Of a DNA stretch of 64,000 nucleotides, positions 16,539-23,853 are shown piece by piece (the first letter of the stretch is position 1; each line of letters starts with the position of its first letter). The stretch spans positions 1-64,000 of the forward strand of contig JAFZLK010000011.1 in assembly GCA_017551515.1 (NCBI GenBank). Direction: 5' to 3'. The position numbers were made by a program, and so were the translations under genes. The stretch comes from Bacteroidales bacterium (GTDB taxonomy: Bacteria; Bacteroidota; Bacteroidia; Bacteroidales; ML635J-15). The notes below the pieces were generated by a model. That model was not told where the DNA came from. It worked only from the letters and a program-made list of their open reading frames with translations, and did no database searches.

Positions 16539-17289
16539 TGTGCGCCTTTTTAATCTTCTTGTAAAGGTTGGATGCGAATACAAAATCGTTGAGTTCGGGA
16601 TTGTCGGTGGTGAAAATGTCGTCCTTGGAACCCTGCCACCACTTGTTGCCCTGATAGATGAAGCAGATGTTGTCGCCAATCTCCATTATGGAGTTCATAT
16701 CGTGGGTGTTTACAATGGTCGTAATGTTGTATTCCACAGTAATTTCCTTAATCAATTGGTCGATAAGGATGGATGTCTGCGGGTCGAGGCCTGAGTTTGG
16801 TTCATCGCAGAATAAATATCTGGGATTTAGCGCAATAGCCCTAGCAATTGCAACACGCTTCTGCATACCACCGCTTATTTCAGATGGGAACGAATGGTGA
16901 GCATTGACAATACCAACGCGGTCGAGGCAGAAATCAACGCGCTTCTGCTTTTCGGCTTTCGACATCTTGGTAAATAGGTCAAGCGGAAGCATCACATTTT
17001 CTTCCACATTGTTGGATGTAAACAACGCGCTTCCCTGAAACACCATGCCCATCTCCTTGCGAATTTCGCGCTTGCGCTTTTCGTCAACATTCACAAACTC
17101 GCGACCATCGAAATAAATCTGACCGGTTTCGGGCGTTACAAGTCCTACTATGTTCTTCAGCAACACAGTCTTGCCCGAACCGCTTCGACCAATAATCATA
17201 TTGACCTTACCTGCATCGAAGGTGGCGTTTATGTCTTTCAGCACATGCTTCTCGCCGAAAGTCTTGTTTACATTTACAACTTCTATCAT
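16528..17289 (-). CDS. mlaF: ABC transporter ATP-binding protein, MlaF type
   Basis: A 253-residue ATPase. Walker A GRSGSGKT at 34-41, Q-loop VFQGSALF, signature SGGMQKRVAIARA, Walker B RYLFCDEPNSGLD and the H-loop NTHD are complete. The SALF and SGGMQ forms are characteristic of the MlaF/Mkl subfamily that powers phospholipid movement between inner and outer membranes. It overlaps mlaE by four bases. No MlaD (MCE) gene is within this operon; the substrate-binding part must be elsewhere. Confidence 0.88.
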   Translation of the reverse strand: MIEVVNVNKTFGEKHVLKDINATFDAGKVNMIIGRSGSGKTVLLKNIVGLVTPETGQIYFDGREFVNVDEKRKREIRKEMGMVFQGSALFTSNNVEENVMLPLDLFTKMSKAEKQKRVDFCLDRVGIVNAHHSFPSEISGGMQKRVAIARAIALNPRYLFCDEPNSGLDPQTSILIDQLIKEITVEYNITTIVNTHDMNSIMEIGDNICFIYQGNKWWQGSKDDIFTTDNPELNDFVFASNLYKKIKKAHNDE

Positions 17290-18029
17290 GTGAGTAAGAC
17301 CTGTGTTAGTATAAGGTTGAACAAAAGAACTGCTATGATACTGTAAACCACAGCCTTGGTACTGCTTTTACCGACTTCGAGAGCACCACCTTCGGTATAG
17401 TAACCGAAAAATGCCGAAATCGAAGTGATAAGGATTGCGAAAACAGCGATTTTTATCACGGTGTAAGTGACATAGAACGGCACAAACGCATAGTGCAGAC
17501 CATAAAGATAATCGGCAACAGTTACAATGTCGGACATTGTGAACGCGATGAAGCAACCGCCTGCTATACCGAGTATGATGCTAAGCAAAGCAAGGAACGG
17601 GAAAGTAATGAATGCGGCGATTATCTTCGGCAGAATCAGGTAGTTGGCACTATTAACGCCCATAATTTCGAGGGCATCAATCTGCTCTGTAATACGCATG
17701 GTACCTATTTCGGAAGCGATGTTTGAACCGACTCGTCCCGAAAGGATAAGGCAGACTATGGTACTCGAAAATTCAAGAATCATGGAATCGCGGGTGCTAA
17801 GACCTATGATGTAGCGCGGGATAATCGGCGACTCGAAGTTGATGCCCATCTGAATGGTAAGCACCGCACCCATGAACACCGAAACTATGCAGACGATTCC
17901 CACCGAGTCGATACCAATCTGCTCTATTTCAGCAAGTAATCTGCGAAAAAAAATCTTTCGGCTGACAGGCTTCGAGAACACCGACCCCATCAACGAGAAG
18001 TATTTACCTATTGTTACAAACAAATTCAT
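17286..18029 (-). CDS. mlaE: ABC transporter permease, MlaE type
   Basis: A 247-residue integral membrane protein of the MlaE/DUF140 family with about five to six hydrophobic segments. Conserved stretches are GIVCIVSVFMGAVLTIQMG, SGRVGSNIASEIGTMRITEQIDALEIMGVN and the C-terminal GGALEVGKSSTKAVV. It pairs with the adjacent MlaF. It is the first gene of the minus-strand operon mlaE-mlaF-DUF4296-small protein-ybaK. Confidence 0.88.
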   Translation of the reverse strand: MNLFVTIGKYFSLMGSVFSKPVSRKIFFRRLLAEIEQIGIDSVGIVCIVSVFMGAVLTIQMGINFESPIIPRYIIGLSTRDSMILEFSSTIVCLILSGRVGSNIASEIGTMRITEQIDALEIMGVNSANYLILPKIIAAFITFPFLALLSIILGIAGGCFIAFTMSDIVTVADYLYGLHYAFVPFYVTYTVIKIAVFAILITSISAFFGYYTEGGALEVGKSSTKAVVYSIIAVLLFNLILTQVLLT

Positions 18030-18129
18030 ATAGTCGCTTCAACAAAAGTACAAAGGTAGTCAAGTATTTTGAATTGAAGAAGAAAAATGTTTGGGAGAAA
18101 GAAAAAATCAAAAATTAGATATTTCAACA

Positions 18130-18191
18130 ATTATGCTAATAGCATTATGTTAATAACATAATCTTTGATAATCAACAGATTAATATATTTT
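18130..18191. repeat. 62-bp direct repeat, 3' side of ATPase locus C
   Basis: This stretch is repeated at 19507-19568 with four mismatches and the same orientation. It holds two 14-bp steps of ATTATG(C/T)TA (18130 and 18144), where ATTATGTTA-A-TAACATAAT is a perfect palindrome, followed by a 34-bp tail (TTTGATAATCAACAG...TATATTTT). The two copies exactly bracket the ATPase gene. Confidence 0.85.
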
Positions 18192-18220
18192 ACCACCAAC
18201 ATCAAACCTAGAAACTCAGA

Positions 18221-18274
18221 AACGGCGAAGCCCTCAACGAAGTTAAACGCCGAAGGCATTGAAACGGCTTTGCC
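18221..18274. repeat. GGCGAAGCC mini-hairpin cluster, copy 1
   Basis: Short GC-rich palindromes (GGC-GAA-GCC, GCC-GAA-GGC) joined by AAAC and TCAACGAAGTT. The same composite occurs at 19659-19770 and 23095-23261, and a relative at 56141-56191. Confidence 0.7.
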
Positions 18275-18275
18275 A

Positions 18276-19442
18276 TTACAATTTATACCCCTGTCCAAAA
18301 TTCTTCTGAATCCACAGCATTAGGAATTTGTTGGAAAGATAATAGGTCTTGTTGCCATTGTCGCTTGAACTATATGTAATCCAGTCGTTATCCAACAGTT
18401 GCTTTATTGCCGACTGCACCGAACTTGCCGATGCCAAACAATGTCGGCGGATAAATTCACCAGAAGTCAACCTTTCAGCAGTACAGTCAACAGCGATGGC
18501 ATAGAGCAACTCTTTGGGCTTGGGTGTCAACTGCGAAAGTTGCCCCTGAAACATCCGCTCGTTTTCAAGCAGAATGTCGTCAATCGCATTGCTCAAAATT
18601 CCGTATGTACACGCTGACTTCCTTTCGGTCATATCAAATGCCACATTGAAAGTCTTTTGCATGCAATAGGTGTTGCCCGAAAACAACTTGTAAACCTTTT
18701 CTACATCACTTTCCGAAATCTTTTTGCCAAATTCTGCGAAATGCTTGATTACAAACTCAATGTACTTATCCAACGGCAGTTCATCAAGCATCATTATGGT
18801 TGAACTCGCATAGAAAGGTCTTGAATACGAATTGAACATCTCCTCAAGAATATGTCTTTCGGAACCAGCGAAGATAAAATCAGCATTGGAACAGTGCTGA
18901 ATGTGAGTGCGCAATATGGCTTCGACATTCTTTTCGGGATAGTTTGCAATCTGCTGGAACTCATCAATCGCAACAAGACAACGCTTGTCCGCCTTGCCAA
19001 TGTACTCGAAAATTTCTTCCAAAGTGCATTGCGGGTCGCGAATCGCGCCAAGCGAAAAATTGAATTTCGGCAATCCCGTCTGCGCATCGTAACCATATTC
19101 GGCACTTAGCGAACGAACCGTCTGGATAAAACCGTCAAGCACTTTGCTGCCGATTGGTTTGAGCGTATCAAATATCTGTCTGCCAAGCGAATATGTAAAC
19201 TCGCCAAGGCTCGATGTATGCAAAATATCAACAAAAAATGTATAATAGTTGCTTGAAATTTCCGCAGTGTCGAAGAAATGTTCAATCAACATTGTCTTTC
19301 CTATCCTTCGCGGCGACATAACCACAACATTATGACCGTTCCTGATACGACTGACAAGCGTTTTGGTTTCGTTTTCCCTGTCGCAAAAATATTCTGCGGG
19401 AACTTTACCCTTGATTATAAACGGATTATAAATCTTTTCCAT
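18276..19442 (-). CDS. Orphan ATPase with C-terminal winged helix (locus C)
   Basis: A 388-residue ATPase of the archaeal-type/STAND-like group: Walker A SPRRIGKT at 43-50 and Walker B LVAIDEF at 156-162, then the FAGSERHIL sensor segment. Residues ~300-385 (LTPKPKELLYAIA ... SGEFIRRHCLASASSVQSAIKQLLDNDWI) form a winged-helix domain, a plausible DNA-binding part. The start is ATG 19442; the upstream in-frame TTG lies inside the -7 box. The gene stands alone between the mla operon and manC and is flanked by 14-bp-period repeats that overlap its promoter. Function unknown. Confidence 0.85.
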   Translation of the reverse strand: MEKIYNPFIIKGKVPAEYFCDRENETKTLVSRIRNGHNVVVMSPRRIGKTMLIEHFFDTAEISSNYYTFFVDILHTSSLGEFTYSLGRQIFDTLKPIGSKVLDGFIQTVRSLSAEYGYDAQTGLPKFNFSLGAIRDPQCTLEEIFEYIGKADKRCLVAIDEFQQIANYPEKNVEAILRTHIQHCSNADFIFAGSERHILEEMFNSYSRPFYASSTIMMLDELPLDKYIEFVIKHFAEFGKKISESDVEKVYKLFSGNTYCMQKTFNVAFDMTERKSACTYGILSNAIDDILLENERMFQGQLSQLTPKPKELLYAIAVDCTAERLTSGEFIRRHCLASASSVQSAIKQLLDNDWITYSSSDNGNKTYYLSNKFLMLWIQKNFGQGYKL

Positions 19443-19460
19443 ATTACATTTTTTATACCG

Positions 19461-19491
19461 CAAATATAATAATAAAAAATTATGCTACAAA
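19461..19491 (-). promoter_or_regulatory. Promoter of ATPase gene C, embedded in repeats
   Basis: On the minus strand: TTTG at 19491-19488, exactly 19 bp, TATATTTG at 19468-19461. The first ATTATGCTA repeat (19479-19487) occupies the spacer and the second (19493-19501) begins two bases upstream of the -33 element, so a protein on the repeats would block RNA polymerase. Confidence 0.75.
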
Positions 19492-19568
19492 CATTATGCT
19501 AACAAAATTATGCTGATAGCATTATGCTACTAACATAATATTTGATAATCAACAGATTAATATATTTT
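19479..19568. repeat. 14-bp-period array and 62-bp repeat, 5' side of locus C
   Basis: Four copies of ATTATGCT(A/G) start at 19479, 19493, 19507 and 19521, an exact 14-bp step, followed by an inverted half site (TAACATAAT). The part 19507-19568 is the second copy of the 62-bp direct repeat found at 18130-18191. Confidence 0.85.
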
Positions 19569-19579
19569 GATTTTCTGCA

Positions 19580-19611
19580 TTGTGGAGTCGTTGCACGCAA
19601 CGACACTACAA
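19580..19611. repeat. 32-bp palindrome
   Basis: TTGTGGAGTCGTTGC pairs with GCAACGACACTACAA around a three-base loop, with two mismatched or wobble positions. Intergenic, no T-run, so more likely a dispersed repeat than a terminator. Confidence 0.5.
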
Positions 19612-19658
19612 ATGAACCTTCAAACCATTTCAAACCCAAAAACAACATCAAACAACTT

Positions 19659-19770
19659 GAACGGCGAAGCCCTCAACGAAGTTAAACCAAGAAACGGGCG
19701 AAGCCCATAGAAACAATTAGAAACGCCGAAGGCATAGAAACGGCGTCAGCCATAGAAACGGGCGAAGCCC
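19659..19770. repeat. GGCGAAGCC mini-hairpin cluster, copy 2
   Basis: About six short palindromes (GGC-GAA-GCC, GGGC-GAA-GCCC, GCC-GAA-GGC) separated by ATAGAAAC. It accounts, with the palindrome and the array, for the gene-free 19443-19836 interval. It shares a block of about 26 bp with the cluster at 18221-18274, on the other side of ATPase locus C. Confidence 0.7.
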
Positions 19771-19836
19771 AAAAAAAATTGCCAATCCCAAATATTTGTT
19801 GTTACTTTGCAGAATAATAAAAATACGAGATTCACT

Positions 19837-20931
19837 ATGCACACAATGGACAAAACATACTACTGCGTGATAATGGCAGGTGGCATCGGAAGCCGTTTCT
19901 GGCCGGTAAGCCGTTCGGATATGCCAAAGCAATTCCTTGACATTCTTGGTGTTGGACGGACTTTGATACAGCAGACTTTCGATCGCTTTACAAAGATTAT
20001 CCCAGACGAAAACATATATGTCGTAACCAACGAGGAATACAGCAGCATTGTTCACGAACAACTGCCGAAAGTCCCCGTAGAGAACATTCTCGGTGAACCG
20101 ATGCGCCGCAACACCGCGCCCTGCATTATGTACGCCAACTGCAAAATCGGACTGAAAAATCCCGATGCAAAGATTGTCGTAACCCCAGCCGACCATCTGA
20201 TTCTCAACGAAGACCTTTTCCTTGACAACATCACCGAAGGACTTGAATTTGTCACAGAAAGCAATGCTCTGCTCACTCTCGGCATCACACCAAACCGTCC
20301 TGCGACTGGATACGGCTACATTCAGATGTCGGAAAACGCTGAAAACCAGAAGTTCATACCTGTGAAGACTTTCACAGAAAAGCCACAACTCGAACTTGCA
20401 AAATTCTTCCTCGAAAGCGGTGATTTCCTTTGGAATTCCGGTATTTTCCTATGGAAACAAACCTCAATCCGCGATGCCATAAAGAACCACCTGAAAGAAT
20501 TGTACTCGCTGTTCTCGGAAGGCATAAAGAATTTCAACACACCGCGCGAAAAGGAAACCATCACCGAAATTTATTCGGGCGCAAAGAGCATTTCAATCGA
20601 CTTCGGCGTAATGGAAAAAGAACCGAACGTATATGTGATGCAGACAAACTTCGGCTGGTCGGACCTTGGAACATGGAACTCGCTCTACACCATCGCCAAC
20701 CGCGACGAAAACGGCAACAGCGACCTTTACAAGAACACCTTGTTCGCAAATTCCAACGGCAACTATGTGAACATTCAGGGCGACAAGAAGATAGCCATCA
20801 TCCGCGACCTTGATGATTTCATCGTTGTCGATACCGACAAGGCATTGCTCATCTGCAAGCGCGAAAACGAACAGACGCTTACCGAAATGCTCAACGATGC
20901 CAAGGTAAAGTTTGGCGACGGAATAAAATAA
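19837..20931 (+). CDS. manC: Mannose-1-phosphate guanylyltransferase
   Basis: A 364-residue nucleotidyltransferase that makes GDP-mannose from mannose 1-phosphate and GTP. The activation loop IMAGGIGSRFWPVSR, the MPKQFLDILG segment, VTPADHLI, GYGYIQM and FTEKPQ are all typical of the family. It lacks the C-terminal isomerase domain of bifunctional enzymes. Start ATG 19837 (19846 is an alternative). GDP-mannose would feed glycosyltransferases such as the one encoded 200 bp downstream. Confidence 0.88.
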   Translation: MHTMDKTYYCVIMAGGIGSRFWPVSRSDMPKQFLDILGVGRTLIQQTFDRFTKIIPDENIYVVTNEEYSSIVHEQLPKVPVENILGEPMRRNTAPCIMYANCKIGLKNPDAKIVVTPADHLILNEDLFLDNITEGLEFVTESNALLTLGITPNRPATGYGYIQMSENAENQKFIPVKTFTEKPQLELAKFFLESGDFLWNSGIFLWKQTSIRDAIKNHLKELYSLFSEGIKNFNTPREKETITEIYSGAKSISIDFGVMEKEPNVYVMQTNFGWSDLGTWNSLYTIANRDENGNSDLYKNTLFANSNGNYVNIQGDKKIAIIRDLDDFIVVDTDKALLICKRENEQTLTEMLNDAKVKFGDGIK

Positions 20932-20949
20932 TGCTGAAATTATAAACAA

Positions 20950-21141
20950 TTGAATAAAAAAGAGAAAGTCATTCCACAAGTTAGAACATACACGCGATAC
21001 GGAACGGGGAGCGTTGTAATGTTCAACTATGCGGAATCTCCCATGGAAACGATAATAGAAGGAGATTCCGTACAGACAGGCTCACAAGGCTCGTACCTGC
21101 GCCTGTTCGCTTTGTTTTACGGAATGACTGCTAGAATATAA
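20950..21141 (+). CDS. Possible small protein between manC and a glycosyltransferase
   Basis: A 63-codon frame starting with TTG (LNKKEKVIPQVRTYTRYG), ending four bases before the glycosyltransferase start. Its codon use matches the neighbours, and the spacing suits an operon, but it has no recognisable family, no ATG near the start and no signal. It may be a remnant of a longer gene. Confidence 0.3.
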   Translation: MNKKEKVIPQVRTYTRYGTGSVVMFNYAESPMETIIEGDSVQTGSQGSYLRLFALFYGMTARI

Positions 21142-21145
21142 CGCA

Positions 21146-22282
21146 ATGAAAATCGTCATCGTAGGCAGCGCGCACCCCTACCGTGGAGGTTTAGCCAGTT
21201 TCAACGAAAGACTGGCGAAGGAGTTCGTTGCCGAAGGTCACGATGTGGAAATTGTAACATTCACACTGCAATACCCGTCGTTTCTTTTCCCTGGCAAAAC
21301 ACAGTTTACCGACTCGCCAAAGCCAGAAAGGCTAAGCATTTCGCGGAGAATAAACTCCACAAATCCGTTCAACTGGATGAAAGTCGGACGCGAAATCCGC
21401 GACAAGAATGCCGACATGGTGATTTTCTGCTACTGGATGTCGTTTATGGCACCAAGTTTCGGCAAAATCGCCCGCATCGTCCACAGAAACGGCAAAACTA
21501 AGTGCATTGCGCTTGTACACAATATGATACCTCACGAACAGAATATTCTCGACAAGATTTTGCCACCATATTTTGTAAAGTCAATGGACGGATTCATCGC
21601 CCTTTCAAAGTCGGTAGCTGACGACATTGGCAAGTTCGACAAGAAAGGTAAACCGCGGACATTCTCGCCCCACCCCATCTACGACCACTACGGAACACTG
21701 CTCGAACGCAACCAAGCATTGCAACAACTTGGACTTGACACCAATTGCAAATATGTTCTCTTTTTCGGTCTTGTCCGCGCCTACAAAGGTCTCGACCTGC
21801 TAATTGATGCCTTCGCCAATGAAAAATTGCGAAATTCAAACATAAAACTTATTGTCGCAGGCGAATTCTACCAAGACGAAAACATCTACCGCAAGCAGAT
21901 TGCCGAACATGGACTCGAAGATAAAATCATAATTCACAACGAATTCATTCCCGATGACAAGGTAAACCTATATTTCTCTGCTGCTGACATAGTCGCTCAA
22001 ACCTACAAGTCGGCCACGCAGAGCGGAGTAACGCAGATTGCATTTCATTTCGAAAAGCCTATGTTGGTAACAAATGTTGGCGGACTTGGCGAAATAGTCA
22101 TCAACGGCAAAAGCGGATATGTGGTTGAACCAAAAGCAGATGAGATTGCAAATGCTTTAAGCGATTTCTTTGAAAAAGAACGTAGTACAGAATTCATTCA
22201 AGCCGTCCACACCGAAAAAAGCAAGTACGCGTGGAACATAATGACGGGGAAAATTCTGGAATTGTACGAACAAACGAAATAG
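21146..22282 (+). CDS. Glycosyltransferase, GT4 family
   Basis: A 378-residue GT-B enzyme. It begins MKIVIVGSAHPYRGGLASFNERLAKEF, typical of the N-terminal nucleotide fold of the family, and has FFGLVRAYKGLDLLIDA and the C-terminal AATQ...FHFEKPMLVTNVGGLGEIV donor-binding region. It probably acts in cell-surface glycan synthesis, next to the GDP-mannose supply gene manC. It starts after a 4-bp gap from the small frame. Confidence 0.82.
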   Translation: MKIVIVGSAHPYRGGLASFNERLAKEFVAEGHDVEIVTFTLQYPSFLFPGKTQFTDSPKPERLSISRRINSTNPFNWMKVGREIRDKNADMVIFCYWMSFMAPSFGKIARIVHRNGKTKCIALVHNMIPHEQNILDKILPPYFVKSMDGFIALSKSVADDIGKFDKKGKPRTFSPHPIYDHYGTLLERNQALQQLGLDTNCKYVLFFGLVRAYKGLDLLIDAFANEKLRNSNIKLIVAGEFYQDENIYRKQIAEHGLEDKIIIHNEFIPDDKVNLYFSAADIVAQTYKSATQSGVTQIAFHFEKPMLVTNVGGLGEIVINGKSGYVVEPKADEIANALSDFFEKERSTEFIQAVHTEKSKYAWNIMTGKILELYEQTK

Positions 22283-22350
22283 GTCTTGAGAAGATTCAAT
22301 AATTCAATGATTTAAAGATTCTATGAATATCCTTTGCAGCATTGTTTACA

Positions 22351-22375
22351 GATGCTGAAACAAGTTCAGCATGAC
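22351..22375. repeat. TGCTGAA-CAAG-TTCAGCA dispersed palindrome
   Basis: A 25-bp unit (ATGCTGAAACAAGTTCAGCAT core) that recurs, inverted, at 28637-28661 and 34867-34891. Stems differ by compensating changes (TGCTGAA/TTCAGCA and TCCTGAA/TTCAGGA). Confidence 0.65.
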
Positions 22376-22413
22376 ACCGAGGGTGTGGATTGTTAATTAT
22401 CCATTATTCATTA

Positions 22414-22926
22414 TCAATTATCCATTCTCATTTTTAAACTAAACGGCAAAAATCGTCCTGTTCTACGGCAATATGCATCGTACTCCTCACCGAAATCGCG
22501 ACGAAGACGTTTTTCTTCGGTCATAACCTGCACCAACATAATCACGACAAACACAACGAAAACCACCAGCGACTGCCATGCCCAAAGCCACACGCAAGCG
22601 GCAGCATTATATATAAAACTTCCTGTTAGCATCGGATTTCGGCTCAGGCGGTAAGGACCATCGGTCATAAGATGTTTGGTGCGCGGTGCGACCTCGTGTC
22701 CGAACGCGTCCATCGGATTGCCATCGCCTTTGTGCCTCATATAAACGATAGACCAAATGCTCAACGCCAACCCAACCACCGCAAGCACCGTAGCAACAAC
22801 GATTTGCCAAACATCTACCGCACAAATGTTTGGCATCAGCGAAGCAAACCACATTATAGCGGGGATTAGAATCACAAACATCAGTCCGCCAAGAGCATAT
22901 CCAAATATTTCCACCAACTTTCTCAT
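22414..22926 (-). CDS. Isoprenylcysteine methyltransferase-like membrane protein
   Basis: A 170-residue protein with about four hydrophobic segments and the ICMT/PEMT-type motif GPYRLSRNPMLTGSFI followed by EEKRLRRDFGEEYDAYCRRTGRFLPF, where the RNP and the E-E-x-x-Y residues form the S-adenosylmethionine site. Bacterial members are of unknown substrate. It is a single gene running opposite to its left neighbour. Confidence 0.82.
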   Translation of the reverse strand: MRKLVEIFGYALGGLMFVILIPAIMWFASLMPNICAVDVWQIVVATVLAVVGLALSIWSIVYMRHKGDGNPMDAFGHEVAPRTKHLMTDGPYRLSRNPMLTGSFIYNAAACVWLWAWQSLVVFVVFVVIMLVQVMTEEKRLRRDFGEEYDAYCRRTGRFLPFSLKMRMDN

Positions 22927-22971
22927 ACATCATAAATTTAGGATACAAAGATAAGCAAAAAGGATTTAATA

Positions 22972-23261
22972 AAGTCTAACAGAAGACCTGTCAGACGGAA
23001 GACCTGTCGGACGGACTGTAAGACCACAAGTTCCTTAGACTGCCAGACAGTTAGACCGCAAGACCCTTAGACAAAAAAAAACTAGAAACTGGTGTAAAGA
23101 CGTGCCATAGAGCGTCTCAACAGAAACAGCGAAGCCATAGAACGGCGTACTTCGGCTGTGCTCAGCACAAGTAGCCCTCAACGAAGTTAAACTTAGAAAC
23201 GCCGAAGGCATTGAAACGGCGAAGCCATTCAAACAAGAAACATAGAAACGGGCGTAGCCCA
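22972..23261. repeat. Repeat-rich gap: GACCTGTCAGACGG hairpins and GGCGAAGCC cluster 3
   Basis: The 391-bp interval before the metal cluster holds no gene. At 22972-23074 short inverted words (AAGACCTGTC, AGACGG, GGACGGACTG, AGACTGCCAGACAG) can form several hairpins. At 23095-23261 lies the third copy of the GGCGAAGCC / GCCGAAGGC cluster, including TCAACGAAGTTAAAC. A -7 box (TACCTTTG, 23306-23313) lies just before the next gene. Confidence 0.65.
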
Positions 23262-23318
23262 TATTAATGTTTTGTTAATCAAATCCAGCCAAAGAAAAAA
23301 AATCATACCTTTGCAACA

Positions 23319-23783
23319 ATGAAATTGACAAGCGTAATATTGGCAACGATTACCGCAATCATGGTATTCTTCACATCTAACGGCATTGTGTATGAACACT
23401 ATTTCTGCAAATGCTGCAACGAGGAACATCAGGAAATCAGTCTGTTCGAGTTCGGAGAAGTTTCGCACAATCACGAGTGCCATTCGCATCACGAACACCA
23501 CAGCCACCATTGCGATGGTCATCACTGCCACTGCGAAAGCCAGAAGGAACACAAGAAGCACACTCATGTAGAATTTATGTCGCTCAAGGACTTGTTCCAA
23601 TGCGATGCGCACACCACCCTACCCGAAATCACAACTATAAGCATATTTGCAACAAATTTTGCACACATTTGCGAAACAAACGCCAACCATCTGGTAAGCA
23701 GCCAGCTGTTAGCATCTACCACAGATGCTTTATTGCATGTCGATGGCAAAGTGTGCTTAGTCAATTCCTGTTTGAGATTATGA
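23319..23783 (+). CDS. Histidine/cysteine-rich secreted metal-binding protein
   Basis: A 154-residue protein with a hydrophobic N-terminus (MKLTSVILATITAIMVFFTS) followed by EHYFCKCC, similar to the HYC...CC signature of small exported proteins near metal genes in Bacteroidota, and a central His/Cys-rich stretch at about 50-85 with more than a dozen His. It probably binds Cu or Zn outside the cytoplasm. The -7 box ends five bases before the ATG, so the transcript is nearly leaderless. The TonB receptor gene follows after 70 bp. Confidence 0.7.
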   Translation: MKLTSVILATITAIMVFFTSNGIVYEHYFCKCCNEEHQEISLFEFGEVSHNHECHSHHEHHSHHCDGHHCHCESQKEHKKHTHVEFMSLKDLFQCDAHTTLPEITTISIFATNFAHICETNANHLVSSQLLASTTDALLHVDGKVCLVNSCLRL

Positions 23784-23853
23784 TAGGCTTCTCACACCCA
23801 ACGAGATAGCAACGGACAAACAGTCCAATTTCATAATTTCAAAAAACAGTAAG

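Noticed and set aside
18130..19568. Classical insertion sequence carrying ATPase C
   Set aside because: Direct repeats are present but there is no transposase or integrase and no terminal inverted repeats; the repeats look like protein-binding iterons.
23229..23612. 127-codon minus-strand frame opposite the His-rich protein
   Set aside because: His codons read on the other strand give a hydrophobic pseudo-protein; the plus strand has a promoter and signal peptide.
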